In this document: positions 25,023-33,085 of the stretch, piece by piece
Numbering within the stretch: position 1 is the first letter of the stretch
Layout: each line of letters opens with the position of its first letter
Source of the DNA: Salinimicrobium sediminilitoris
GTDB lineage: Bacteria; Bacteroidota; Bacteroidia; Flavobacteriales; Flavobacteriaceae
Direction of reading: 5' to 3'
Assembly (NCBI RefSeq): GCF_020866905.1
Contig: NZ_JAIVCC010000001.1
Span: 29,148 to 93,147, forward strand
DNA: 64,000 nt
Notes under the pieces: model-generated
The model's database searches: none
Told to the model about the DNA's origin: nothing
The model's input: only the letters and a program-made list of their open reading frames with translations
Program-made: the position numbers and the translations under genes

Positions 25023-25790
25023 CTATTTTTTTGCCACGGGAATGATCTCCCCCTTTGCCAGCCTGTATTTCTCCACAAGCTCCGGAGATAATTGGGAAGT
25101 GAGATCTACTTCTTTTACCTTAAAACCTATTCCTCTTAGTTTTTCAAAATAATCCCTACCGTAGACTCTTACATGATCATACTGGCCAAAGATCTTTGCC
25201 CGCTGCTTTGGATCTGTAATAGAATCATCTTCAAAGGTTTTTTCTCTTTTCAGGTCCTGGGGTATTTGTAAGATGGCCGTGCCACCGGGTTCTAGGATTC
25301 TATACAGTTCCTGCATTGCTTTGGTGTCGTTGGGAATATGTTCAAGGACGTGGTTGCACAAAATGAAGTCAAAACTGTTGTCTTCAAAGGGTAGATCACA
25401 AATATCAGCTTTTACATCGGCGAGTGGTGAATTGAGATCTGTGGTTGTGTAATCCAGGTTCTTCAGTTTCCGGAAGGGCTTAAAAAAAGCCTGTTCAGGT
25501 GCAAAATGCAGCACTTTGTGAGGGGCAGTGAAGAAAGAGGTGTGATCCTTCAGGAAAAGCCAGAGGAGGCGGTGTCGCTCGAGCGAAAGAGTAGAGGGGG
25601 AAAGAACATTTTCCCGCTGCTCTTCATAACCATAAGGCAAAAATTTTGAAAAACTACGGCCGTCGATGGGATCGGTGTATTTGTTACCTCTTAACGTGAA
25701 CAGAAAGAATGGCTTCACCACATAGCTAAGCCTAATGAGCAAAGGACGGGGAATTTTGTTTAGAAAAAACTTGAAAGTCTTCCCGATCAT
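25023..25790 (-). CDS. Class I SAM-dependent methyltransferase
   Basis: The 255-residue protein has the Rossmann-type methyltransferase core. Motif I is degenerate (VLHFAPEQAF, about residues 92-101), the acidic motif II region reads TTDLNSPLADVKADI, and the motif IV/post region is FDFILCNHVLEHIPND followed by RILEPGGTAILQIP, which is typical of the Methyltransf_11 group. The N-terminal 60 residues are basic and hydrophobic and could touch the membrane. The substrate cannot be read from the sequence. Its start overlaps the stop of the HNH-like gene by four bases (ATGA), so it is the last gene of the gpmI-map operon. Confidence 0.85.
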   Translation of the reverse strand: MIGKTFKFFLNKIPRPLLIRLSYVVKPFFLFTLRGNKYTDPIDGRSFSKFLPYGYEEQRENVLSPSTLSLERHRLLWLFLKDHTSFFTAPHKVLHFAPEQAFFKPFRKLKNLDYTTTDLNSPLADVKADICDLPFEDNSFDFILCNHVLEHIPNDTKAMQELYRILEPGGTAILQIPQDLKREKTFEDDSITDPKQRAKIFGQYDHVRVYGRDYFEKLRGIGFKVKEVDLTSQLSPELVEKYRLAKGEIIPVAKK

Positions 25791-26350
25791 ACCTTAATAT
25801 CTCCCCAATTTTCTCCCGACTTGATCCTGTAAAGTTGCATTTCTGAAACCCCGAATTGCTTTGCCAGGATCCTAATGCGGGTTTTTCGGTTTGGATCAAG
25901 CAGTTTTTTCTTAAGAATGGTCGCCTGAGCGTAAGAAAGTTTAGAATAGCATTTGATGGTGCCAAGCTTGCGCTTCAGCTTATTCTCCTTTACCTGCGGA
26001 TTGTTTTGCTGGTGAGCGACCCATTCTTTTTTAGTCACCCATGCAAGATTATTTACCTTGTTCTCTGTCTTCTGATAGTTCTTATGGATGACAAACTCAT
26101 CTCCTTCTTTCTTCGGAATAAAAAGTTCAGCAACTACCCTATGAATATAGCAGGCTTGTTTTTTGCCATTTTTGAGAGTAGCTACAAAGGTGAGGAAGCC
26201 TTGCGATTTTCCGCCTTTTAGAAGATCTCCGTCAGGATTTTTTACGTAACTAACTACTCTTCCATAATTCGAAATGGCATAACGAAAACGTTCATGCCAG
26301 TTCTCTCTGGAATAGGGGAGCCACTTTTCCTGTCGAAAATTTTTAATCAT
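25787..26350 (-). CDS. NUMOD4/HNH-like protein with C-terminal HTH-like segment
   Basis: The 187-residue protein resembles the DNA-binding parts of homing-type HNH endonucleases. Residues about 8-40 look like NUMOD4 (W-x-P-Y ... RYAISNYGRVVSY). About 65-110 look like an HNH_3 region (CYIHRVVAELFIP, then VIHKNYQKTENKVNNLAWVT). The last 55 residues (KTRIRILAKQFGVSEMQLYRIKSGENW) form a helix-turn-helix-like end. The start at 26350 is preferred over one 42 bp upstream because it limits overlap with map to 8 bp. It lacks any intron context and is locked between map and the methyltransferase by overlapping codons, so it looks like a resident cellular gene, perhaps a DNA-binding regulator. That role is inference. 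Confidence 0.75.
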   Translation of the reverse strand: MIKNFRQEKWLPYSRENWHERFRYAISNYGRVVSYVKNPDGDLLKGGKSQGFLTFVATLKNGKKQACYIHRVVAELFIPKKEGDEFVIHKNYQKTENKVNNLAWVTKKEWVAHQQNNPQVKENKLKRKLGTIKCYSKLSYAQATILKKKLLDPNRKTRIRILAKQFGVSEMQLYRIKSGENWGDIKV

Positions 26351-27167
26351 TGAAGTTGATGGTTTGGGCCCTGAATTCTTCCTCCTCGTCACTTTCTATT
26401 CCCAGAGCCTGATAAATGTAGTGAAAAGTTGATAATAGTTCCGGTTTTCCGTCGATTAATGCAACATCATGTTCAAAGTGGGCACTGGGTTTATTATCTG
26501 CTGTTAAGATCGTCCAGCCGTCACGTAATTGTTTAATGCGGTGAGTACCTGCGTTGATCATTGGTTCAATGGCTACCACCATTCCTTCAACAAACTTTTT
26601 TCCGCGGCCGCGCTTCCCGTAATTCGGCATTTCAGGATCTTCGTGCATTTTGGCACCAAGACCATGGCCAACCAACTCCCGAACCACTCCAAAGCCGTTC
26701 TTTTCTGCATATTGTTGTATTGCAAATCCCACGTCTCCAACCCGGTTTCCCATTTTGAACTCCCGGATCCCGACATACAATGATTCCTTGGTTACATCGA
26801 GAAGCTTTTGGGTTTCCGTATCTATTTCGCCTACGCTGAAGGTATAGGCATGATCGCCGTAAAAGCCATTTTTGAAAGCTCCGCAATCTATAGAGATCAC
26901 GTCTCCTTCTTGTAAAGGTTTATTATTTGGGATCCCGTGTACCACCTGTGCATTGGGGCTCATACATAAAGAATTGGGGAAATCATACATTCCAAGAAAA
27001 CCCGGCTCGGCACCATGGTCGCGAATAAATTCTTCGGCCATTTTATCCAGGTGCAGGGTGGTGACTCCGGGTTTAACTTCCGAAGCGAGCATGCCAAGGG
27101 TTTTCGACACAATCAAGGCACTGTGGCGTATGAGTTCAATTTCTTCTCTGGTCTTTGGTATGATCAT
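26343..27167 (-). CDS. map: Type I methionine aminopeptidase
   Basis: Map removes the initiator methionine from nascent proteins. The 274-residue sequence shows the five expected metal ligands in order: Asp in SIDCGAF, Asp in YGDHAYTF, His in VGHGLGAKMHEDP, Glu in VAIEPM and Glu in AHFEHDVAL. MSPNAQVVHGIPNN carries the conserved substrate-side histidine. There is no N-terminal zinc-finger extension. The start overlaps the stop of the upstream HAD gene by 1 base and its stop overlaps the downstream HNH-like start, so translation is probably coupled through this part of the operon. Confidence 0.96.
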   Translation of the reverse strand: MIIPKTREEIELIRHSALIVSKTLGMLASEVKPGVTTLHLDKMAEEFIRDHGAEPGFLGMYDFPNSLCMSPNAQVVHGIPNNKPLQEGDVISIDCGAFKNGFYGDHAYTFSVGEIDTETQKLLDVTKESLYVGIREFKMGNRVGDVGFAIQQYAEKNGFGVVRELVGHGLGAKMHEDPEMPNYGKRGRGKKFVEGMVVAIEPMINAGTHRIKQLRDGWTILTADNKPSAHFEHDVALIDGKPELLSTFHYIYQALGIESDEEEEFRAQTINFND

Positions 27168-27583
27168 TATAACTTCTTAAAAATTTCAAGTAATCTATTG
27201 TTTTTCTTCCTGGGCTCTAAGGCTTTTGAAGAGGAGTTGGCGAGCTTATGATAGATTTCTCCCCATGGAGGTAATCCATTGATGTTGCGGTCATCAATAA
27301 AAATATCGGCCAGGATCTTCCGGCTCATGATCTGTTCTTCATATTGCTCTTCGGGATAACTCTTATTTATTGCATAAAATTTAATCCCTTTACTTTCGCA
27401 AAATTCTACTGCTTCTGTAAGTTTAATGCCGCTTCTATAGGTCCAAAGTATAATTTGATGTCCCTCCTGTTGAAGTTTCTTTAGGGTTTCAAAGGCAAAC
27501 AACACCGGTTTTCCAATCTTTGGATACCGATTCTCCACCAATGTTCCGTCAAAATCTACTGCTATAGTTAACAAATTGGGCAT
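27167..27583 (-). CDS. BT0820-type HAD phosphatase
   Basis: A 138-residue haloacid-dehalogenase-fold phosphatase. The catalytic motif I is AVDFDGTLV at about residues 7-15, where the two aspartates are nucleophile and acid/base. Motif II is ILWTYRSG with the conserved Thr, and DIFIDDRNINGLP supplies the Mg2+-binding aspartates of motif IV. The protein lacks a large cap domain, as in BT0820 of Bacteroides, so it probably acts on small or surface-exposed phosphate esters; the substrate is unknown. I chose the ATG at 27583; the alternative upstream start is a TTG. It overlaps map by one base. Confidence 0.85.
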   Translation of the reverse strand: MPNLLTIAVDFDGTLVENRYPKIGKPVLFAFETLKKLQQEGHQIILWTYRSGIKLTEAVEFCESKGIKFYAINKSYPEEQYEEQIMSRKILADIFIDDRNINGLPPWGEIYHKLANSSSKALEPRKKNNRLLEIFKKL

Positions 27584-27617
27584 ATGTAAAAACGACAATT
27601 AAACATTAAAAACCGTA

Positions 27618-28175
27618 TTATTGCTGGTAAGGATGCATATATTCCTGTCCAGACACAATTTTCGCAATATCCTCTTCCAGTTCTTCATTTGAGTACTCAA
27701 CGAACCTGCCTACTTCTTCTCCATCTTTTAAGAATATAATTGTGGGAACATATATTACATCATATTCTTTTTGACCATCATTAGGCAGAGTTTTGTCTTC
27801 ACTTACAGCTTTTACCTGCAGCCGGGACAGATCGTAATCACTTAACTCTAAAAGTTTATAGAACTTTGGAACTTCCCGCTGGCTATCTGCGCACCAGGTG
27901 CCCATGAACATAACGATCTCATAGTCATTGATATTCTCCTGAATCGTTTTTAGAGCTGCCTCATCTGGCGCATAAGATTTGTACATAGGATCAAACCAGG
28001 TGGAGAAAGGTGGCTGCTGAAAATCTTCCAGCTCTACTTCACCTATCAACAGATCATTTTGAGCCTCCTGTGAAACAGTCTCTTCGGGAATATTTTTATT
28101 TTCAGTTTCTGGTGCCTTAGAGCTACCGCAATTGGCAGCTGTTATCAACAGCATTAAATAAAGAAAAATTTTCAT
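27618..28175 (-). CDS. Thioredoxin-like lipoprotein with CxxS site
   Basis: The 185-residue protein has a lipoprotein signal with lipobox TAANC (Cys16) and a thioredoxin fold with the active-site region MFMGTWCADSQREVPKFY. The usual C-x-x-C is reduced to C-x-x-S: Cys95 is present but the second position is Ser98. The cis-proline loop VPTIIFLKDGEEVGRFV is intact. Monothiol thioredoxins can act in glutathionylation, isomerisation or as substrate-trapping or holdase proteins, so a simple disulfide oxidoreductase role is unlikely. It starts 2 bp after the gpmI stop and lies 34 bp before the HAD gene, within the same operon. Confidence 0.85.
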   Translation of the reverse strand: MKIFLYLMLLITAANCGSSKAPETENKNIPEETVSQEAQNDLLIGEVELEDFQQPPFSTWFDPMYKSYAPDEAALKTIQENINDYEIVMFMGTWCADSQREVPKFYKLLELSDYDLSRLQVKAVSEDKTLPNDGQKEYDVIYVPTIIFLKDGEEVGRFVEYSNEELEEDIAKIVSGQEYMHPYQQ

Positions 28176-28177
28176 TC

Positions 28178-29695
28178 TTAAAATAAAGGTTTTTGGGTCA
28201 TTAACTGGGGTTTTTCTACGCCCATGAGTTTTAGGATAGTGGGTGCGATATCTCCTAAAATACCATCTTTGACAGCTTTTACATCCTTATCTACCAATAT
28301 AAAGGGTACAGGATTCGTAGTATGGGCAGTGTTAGCACTCCCGTCACTATTTATCATGAATTCACTATTGCCATGATCGGCTATTACAAGAACAGAGTAG
28401 TCGTTCTCGACAGCAGCATCCACCACCCTTTTAGCGCATTCATCAACTGTTTCACAAGCTTTTACTGCTGCCTCAAATACTCCCGTATGACCTACCATAT
28501 CGGGATTAGCAAAATTGAGACAGATAAAATCGGCAGATTTCTTCTCGATCTCAGGCACTATTGCATCGGTTAATTCATATGCACTCATTTCAGGTTGCAG
28601 GTCGTAAGTTGCTACCTTGGGAGAATTGATCATAATACGCTGTTCCCTCTCAAATGGGGCCTCTCTTCCACCGGAAAAGAAAAATGTTACGTGAGGATAT
28701 TTTTCGGTTTCGGCAATACGGATCTGCGATTTACCGGAGTGTTCCAGCACTTCACCAAGAGTAGCCTTAATGTCTTCTTTATTAAAGACAACATTAATAT
28801 TCCTAAAGGTCTCATCATACCTTGTCATGGTGACGAAGTACAGAGGCAAAGTTTTCATATCCTGTTCCGGGAAATCTATTTGGGTCAAAGCCTGGGTAAG
28901 CTGTCGGCCGCGGTCGGTCCTAAAATTAAAGAAGATCACTACTTCTTCCTCCTTCAAAGTGGCGACAGGATTACCATTGTTGTCTATCATCACTATAGGT
29001 TTGATGAACTCATCGGTGATATCATTGTCGTAACTCTGCTGAATGGCTTCGGCAGCGTTTTGATGTTTTTCACCTATGCCTTTTACAATAAGATCATAAG
29101 CCATTTTAGTTCTTTCCCAGCGTTTATCTCTATCCATGGCATAATACCTGCCAATTACAGAGGCAAGTTTCCCATTTGTTTTCTCCAGGTGCTCCTGTAG
29201 GTCTTCAATAAAACCTTTTCCGGAGTTTGGATCAACATCACGACCATCAGTAAAAGCATGGACATACTTTTCTTTTATTCCGTATTCCTCTGCTGTAGAG
29301 AGCAGCCCCTTTAAGTGGTTGATATGGGAATGTACTCCTCCGTCACTCACCAATCCCATGAAATGCACAGGTTTATTATTGGCTTTAGCATAATCAAAAG
29401 CCTGTTCTAAAACCGGTTCTTTTCCGAGGGAATTATTTTGTACGGCCAAATTGATCTTTGCCAGATCCTGGTATACAATTCTTCCCGCACCAAGGTTCAT
29501 GTGGCCAACTTCACTATTGCCCATTTGCCCTTCGGGCAGTCCCACGTTCATTCCATCGGTTCTCAACCGGCTATGAGGATATTTTTTATAAAGGGTATCT
29601 ATGAATGGGGTATTTGCCTTGTCAACGGCCGATGTATTAGGGTCATTGCTAATCCCCCAGCCGTCCAGGATCATCAATATTACTTTCTTATCCAT
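28178..29695 (-). CDS. gpmI: 2,3-bisphosphoglycerate-independent phosphoglycerate mutase
   Basis: GpmI interconverts 3- and 2-phosphoglycerate in glycolysis, using Mn2+ and a phosphoserine intermediate. The 505-residue length fits the family. The phosphorylated residue is Ser61 in GQMGNSEVGHMNLGAG, and the metal-binding motifs MILDGWG near the start and VIADHGNSE near residue 430 are intact, as is HTTNPVPFI. It is the first gene of a leftward operon that also holds the thioredoxin-like lipoprotein, HAD phosphatase, map, HNH-like protein and methyltransferase. A good -7 element lies just upstream. Confidence 0.97.
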   Translation of the reverse strand: MDKKVILMILDGWGISNDPNTSAVDKANTPFIDTLYKKYPHSRLRTDGMNVGLPEGQMGNSEVGHMNLGAGRIVYQDLAKINLAVQNNSLGKEPVLEQAFDYAKANNKPVHFMGLVSDGGVHSHINHLKGLLSTAEEYGIKEKYVHAFTDGRDVDPNSGKGFIEDLQEHLEKTNGKLASVIGRYYAMDRDKRWERTKMAYDLIVKGIGEKHQNAAEAIQQSYDNDITDEFIKPIVMIDNNGNPVATLKEEEVVIFFNFRTDRGRQLTQALTQIDFPEQDMKTLPLYFVTMTRYDETFRNINVVFNKEDIKATLGEVLEHSGKSQIRIAETEKYPHVTFFFSGGREAPFEREQRIMINSPKVATYDLQPEMSAYELTDAIVPEIEKKSADFICLNFANPDMVGHTGVFEAAVKACETVDECAKRVVDAAVENDYSVLVIADHGNSEFMINSDGSANTAHTTNPVPFILVDKDVKAVKDGILGDIAPTILKLMGVEKPQLMTQKPLF

Positions 29696-29712
29696 TAAAA
29701 TAGGTATTTGCG

Positions 29713-29720
29713 CAAAGATA
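29713..29720 (-). promoter_or_regulatory. Predicted -7 element of gpmI operon
   Basis: Read on the minus strand the sequence is TATCTTTG, an exact TAnnTTTG match, 17 bp before the gpmI ATG. A clear TTTG at the -33 position is not seen, so the assignment rests mainly on the -7 element. Confidence 0.4.
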
Positions 29721-29845
29721 CGAAATATGACTGGTGAAGAAAGTTTTAAAAGGAGTATATGAGAGTTCTCTTTAGTGTTAGTTGTTAATTAAAATTTTAA
29801 CAATATTCAATTTACTTTATATAATATTTTTAAAAATAATGCGTT

Positions 29846-29853
29846 TATATTTG
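29846..29853 (+). promoter_or_regulatory. Predicted -7 element of the YkuD_2 transpeptidase gene
   Basis: TATATTTG is an exact match to TAnnTTTG and lies 110 bp before the start codon in a very A/T-rich stretch. The leader of about 100 nt holds no other structure I can support. Confidence 0.4.
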
Positions 29854-29963
29854 ACAAAGAGAGGAATGTTAATGTCCTCATTGTTACCGAATTATTCTTG
29901 CGTTTATTGTCTTTGGTATGACCTTTGAAATATATATGGCAACTAATCACTTAACAAAAAAAT

Positions 29964-30719
29964 ATGATAAATAAAATAACTGCCTCTGTTCTCTTTTTGT
30001 CTTTAACCGCCACATTCGCCTTCACCACCTACGAGCCTAATGCCGAGGCTGCCATTGCCGCCAATACTTCCGTCAAAGAAGAAGTGGAAGCAATAGCCGC
30101 ACCAACCGCCGAAGAAAAAATTAGCCTTCTTTATGAAGAATTTGCCACTGTAAATGAAAATATGCCTTCCAGAGTTTCTTTTACTTATGCAATTACTGGG
30201 TACAACAAACTGGAGGACGAGGAAAAGATTGAAAATAAACTCCTAAGTATTGTAGACTTTAGTCTTCCTTCTACAGAAAAAAGATTGTGGATCCTTGATA
30301 TGGAAAGCAATGAGGTCCTTTATCATACCTATGTTTCCCACGGAAAGAATACGGGAGGAAACATGGCTACAAAATTCTCTAATACCCCAAATTCCCTGCA
30401 GAGCTCCCTGGGTTTTTATGTTACCGCTGAAACTTACTACGGAAAAAATGGTCTGTCCCTTTTTATCGACGGGATGGAGAAGGAGTTTAACTCCAAGGCT
30501 CGTGAGCGTTATGTTGTTATTCATGGAGCAGATTATGCTAAAGAGTCATCTATTCAAAGACTTGGGAGATTAGGTCGTAGCTATGGATGTCCTGCCGTTC
30601 CTACCGAAGTATCTAAGGAGATCATCAATAAGATCAAAGGTGGATCTGCGTTGTTTATCTACCACACGAATGATAATTACATTGCGAACTCCACTTATAT
30701 TAATGACCAGATGGTATAA
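29964..30719 (+). CDS. Murein L,D-transpeptidase, YkuD_2 type
   Basis: A 251-residue exported protein. Residues 1-20 are a signal peptide, followed by an alanine-rich linker and a catalytic domain of the YkuD_2 group. The active-site region is RLGRSYGCPAVP, where the cysteine is the nucleophile, and upstream His residues occur in VIHGADYA and VSHGKNTGG. Such enzymes form or edit 3-3 crosslinks in peptidoglycan or attach proteins to it. The gene ends 1 bp before the end of the convergent second transpeptidase, so the two share a junction with no room for separate terminators. Its -7 element lies 110 bp upstream. Confidence 0.9.
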   Translation: MINKITASVLFLSLTATFAFTTYEPNAEAAIAANTSVKEEVEAIAAPTAEEKISLLYEEFATVNENMPSRVSFTYAITGYNKLEDEEKIENKLLSIVDFSLPSTEKRLWILDMESNEVLYHTYVSHGKNTGGNMATKFSNTPNSLQSSLGFYVTAETYYGKNGLSLFIDGMEKEFNSKARERYVVIHGADYAKESSIQRLGRLGRSYGCPAVPTEVSKEIINKIKGGSALFIYHTNDNYIANSTYINDQMV

Positions 30720-30720
30720 A

Positions 30721-32337
30721 TTATTCCGCTGTTAATTTCGTGTAGATCTGTTTGTCGAGGTCATATACATCATTAATTACTACAGTTTTATTTCCAGCCC
30801 TCCAGGCAGTCCAATAGAAGTGATGGACCTGGATGGGCCGGTCTACTTCTACAGTAGTCGTTTCTCCTGAATTGATAATTTCCTGAATCCTGTCCTGGGT
30901 CCATTCATCCTGGTTTTCTACCACATAAGAAGCCAGATCAATGGCATTTTCCACGCGTACACAACCCGAACTTTCTGCACGTTGTGTTTGACTAAACAGG
31001 CTTTTGGCAGGGGTGTCGTGGAGGTATATCAAATATTTGTTGGGATACATGATCTTCACTCTCCCCAGAGGATTAGAAGGTCCGGCACGTTGCGTAAAGG
31101 TATAGTTACGGGCATCCGGGCTGTTCCAATCCACGCTTGAAGGATCAACTTGTTCTCCTGTTGTGCTGGTGACCGTCATGTTGTTCTTTTGAGAATAGGA
31201 TTGATCGGCCGCCATTTTAGGAATTATATCCTTTGATTTGATTGTAGGCGGAACCGTCCATGTAGGATTGATCACCAGATGATTAATGGTATCTGAAAAA
31301 ATTGGAGTTTGCCGTGCTTTTGCGCCCGCAATTACATTATGCTGCCTAATCGTATCTCCGGCTTTTACCACCGCCAGTTTAAAATTGGGAATGTTTATCA
31401 AAATATAATGATCTCCCAAATCTCTTGGATACCAGCGCCACCTCTCAAGGTTTGCGAGGATCTGGTTGTAAATATCCTTTGGTCCTTTGTTTAATTCATC
31501 AATGGTAGAGTTCCCTATAATACCGTCGGTTTGAATACTTTTGCTCTGCTGAAATTTCTTTACTGCTTCAACCAGTTCTTCTGAATAAACATTAGCAGTT
31601 CCTGAAGTATCGGCTTCAAAAGCCTTCAACTCCTGAAGCCTCTTTGCTATAGCATTGATACGGGGATCAGATTCTCCCGGTTTTATAAGCTCTCCACGGG
31701 ATATTTTCTTAGAAGAGGTATCTTTAGTCTCAACATTTTTATACTCAGCCAGGCTTTTCTTGAGGTCGCGATAGATCTGGTGGGACGGTTTCAAGTCTTC
31801 TAAAACGGTAGGGATTTCATTGTTTTCGATCCCCTGTTGAAGCAGGGTCACGAAATCTTTCTCTTTTCGGGATATTCCCCAAAACTCATGCAGCTCTTCA
31901 GGATTTAGTTTTCCGTAATAAAGATCTCGGGCGTAAGTAAGAAAAGCATCCGATAATATTAAATCGAGTCGGGCTGCCTGCGTGGAGTTAATATCTGTGG
32001 ACGACAGTAAGGAATCGATCTCTTTTCCGTGATAATCATTAAAGTTAAGCCCTTCTTTGTCTGCGCTTTTTAAACTGGTGTAAAAGGCATGTAGCCTCTC
32101 ACCGTCACGCCACAGGGATTTATAATCGCGCTCACTGTATATTTTTTCCAGTGATCCCCCTTCAAAAATGTCATTATTGGCAGATATTTCTGTTTTAATT
32201 CCATCGGGTGAAGCTTCAGTTATTCTTTCCGAAGCCTCGACCGATGATGCCTTTGTTGCAGGATCATTTTTATCTCCCTGGCATGCGCTTAGGCTGATTA
32301 ATAATATAAGAACTGGAACTAAAAATATTCTTTTCAT
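30721..32337 (-). CDS. L,D-transpeptidase lipoprotein, YcbB (LdtD) type
   Basis: A 538-residue L,D-transpeptidase. The ATG at 32337 gives a lipoprotein signal with lipobox SLSAC (Cys19); a longer start would add 13 unsuitable residues. After an N-terminal scaffold domain (about residues 75-220) comes a peptidoglycan-binding domain near 255-285 (EELVEAVKKFQQSKSIQTDGIIG) and the YkuD catalytic domain with the nucleophile in AESSGCVRVENAIDLA and the histidine in YLIYLHDTPAKSLF. This is the domain order of YcbB/LdtD. Its start overlaps the stop of the GNAT gene by four bases, so it is the last gene of the clpP-GNAT-GNAT-ldt operon. Confidence 0.92.
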   Translation of the reverse strand: MKRIFLVPVLILLISLSACQGDKNDPATKASSVEASERITEASPDGIKTEISANNDIFEGGSLEKIYSERDYKSLWRDGERLHAFYTSLKSADKEGLNFNDYHGKEIDSLLSSTDINSTQAARLDLILSDAFLTYARDLYYGKLNPEELHEFWGISRKEKDFVTLLQQGIENNEIPTVLEDLKPSHQIYRDLKKSLAEYKNVETKDTSSKKISRGELIKPGESDPRINAIAKRLQELKAFEADTSGTANVYSEELVEAVKKFQQSKSIQTDGIIGNSTIDELNKGPKDIYNQILANLERWRWYPRDLGDHYILINIPNFKLAVVKAGDTIRQHNVIAGAKARQTPIFSDTINHLVINPTWTVPPTIKSKDIIPKMAADQSYSQKNNMTVTSTTGEQVDPSSVDWNSPDARNYTFTQRAGPSNPLGRVKIMYPNKYLIYLHDTPAKSLFSQTQRAESSGCVRVENAIDLASYVVENQDEWTQDRIQEIINSGETTTVEVDRPIQVHHFYWTAWRAGNKTVVINDVYDLDKQIYTKLTAE

Positions 32338-32777
32338 AACTCTGGAGGATTTTTGTACATCACAATATGCATACACACATTGGGAATCATAAAAGCGGGG
32401 CCTTTAGTATTATACCCGTACTTCTCATAGAAACCTACTGCGGTCTCTCGTGCATTAAACCATAGAAGAATGCTGGGATTTTTCTTTTTCAGGTGTTTTT
32501 CCCCTTCTAAAAGGAGTTTTTGGCCCAGCTTTTTTTCGCGATAGGCCTGCAATACGGCCATACCTCTTAACTGGTACTGGTGTGGGGCGTTAAAAAGGGC
32601 ATTTATACGTGCAACATACGTTGCAACTGCGACAAGATTTTCGCCGTCAAAATAACCTAAGTGAATGCTGTCTTCTTCCAGGTCTCCTTCAAAAAAGCAT
32701 TCTTTTAAAGGTCTTCCCGGGCGTAGGACTTCCTGCCGTACCGGGTAGGTTTCTTCGGCTGTAATCTTCCGGATCAA
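32334..32777 (-). CDS. GNAT family N-acetyltransferase (147 aa)
   Basis: A GCN5-related acetyltransferase using acetyl-CoA. The acetyl-CoA-binding motif A reads QLRGMAVLQAYREKKLGQKLL at about residues 73-93, close to the Q/R-x-x-G-x-G/A consensus, and ILLWFNARETAVGFYEKYGY near 107-126 is the usual motif B with the aromatic C-terminal strand. The N-terminus (VRQEVLRPGRPLKECFFEGD) is like that of small uncharacterised GNATs. The substrate is unknown. It overlaps the transpeptidase start downstream and lies 9 bp after the small GNAT gene. Confidence 0.85.
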   Translation of the reverse strand: MIRKITAEETYPVRQEVLRPGRPLKECFFEGDLEEDSIHLGYFDGENLVAVATYVARINALFNAPHQYQLRGMAVLQAYREKKLGQKLLLEGEKHLKKKNPSILLWFNARETAVGFYEKYGYNTKGPAFMIPNVCMHIVMYKNPPEL

Positions 32778-32786
32778 AGCTTTGGG

Positions 32787-33083
32787 TTATTCTTCGGTAG
32801 CCTGCACCTCCTGGTATTCTTCGTGTCGCTCAAATTGTTTTGCGGCATATTTACAAAGCGGATCTATCTTCAGGTCTTTTTCCCGTGCATAATCAACGCT
32901 GTGCTTTACAAGACCACTGGCTAAACCTTCCCCTGAATATTCCGGGTTGGTTTCTGTATGGTCCAGGGTCATGATATTATTATCTTGAAGGGTGTAGGTA
33001 AGTTCGGCAACAATGTCACCATCTTTTTCAATGTAGAACATTCCTTTCCCGTCTGTTTCTTTTTGCTGAATTTCTTTGTTCAT
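32787..33083 (-). CDS. Small YidJ-type GNAT acetyltransferase
   Basis: A 98-residue minimal GNAT domain of the GCN5-related group typified by YidJ and yeast-like small acetyltransferases. Signatures are the early antiparallel strands (FYIEKDGDIVAELTYTLQDNNIMTLDHTE), the acetyl-CoA loop NPEYSGEGLASGLVKHSVDYA, and the conserved DPLCKYAAKQFERHEEY near the end, whose cysteine is characteristic of the group. These proteins are thought to acetylate small molecules or protein lysines, but the target is not known. It starts 2 bp after clpP ends. Confidence 0.88.
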   Translation of the reverse strand: MNKEIQQKETDGKGMFYIEKDGDIVAELTYTLQDNNIMTLDHTETNPEYSGEGLASGLVKHSVDYAREKDLKIDPLCKYAAKQFERHEEYQEVQATEE

Positions 33084-33085
33084 CT

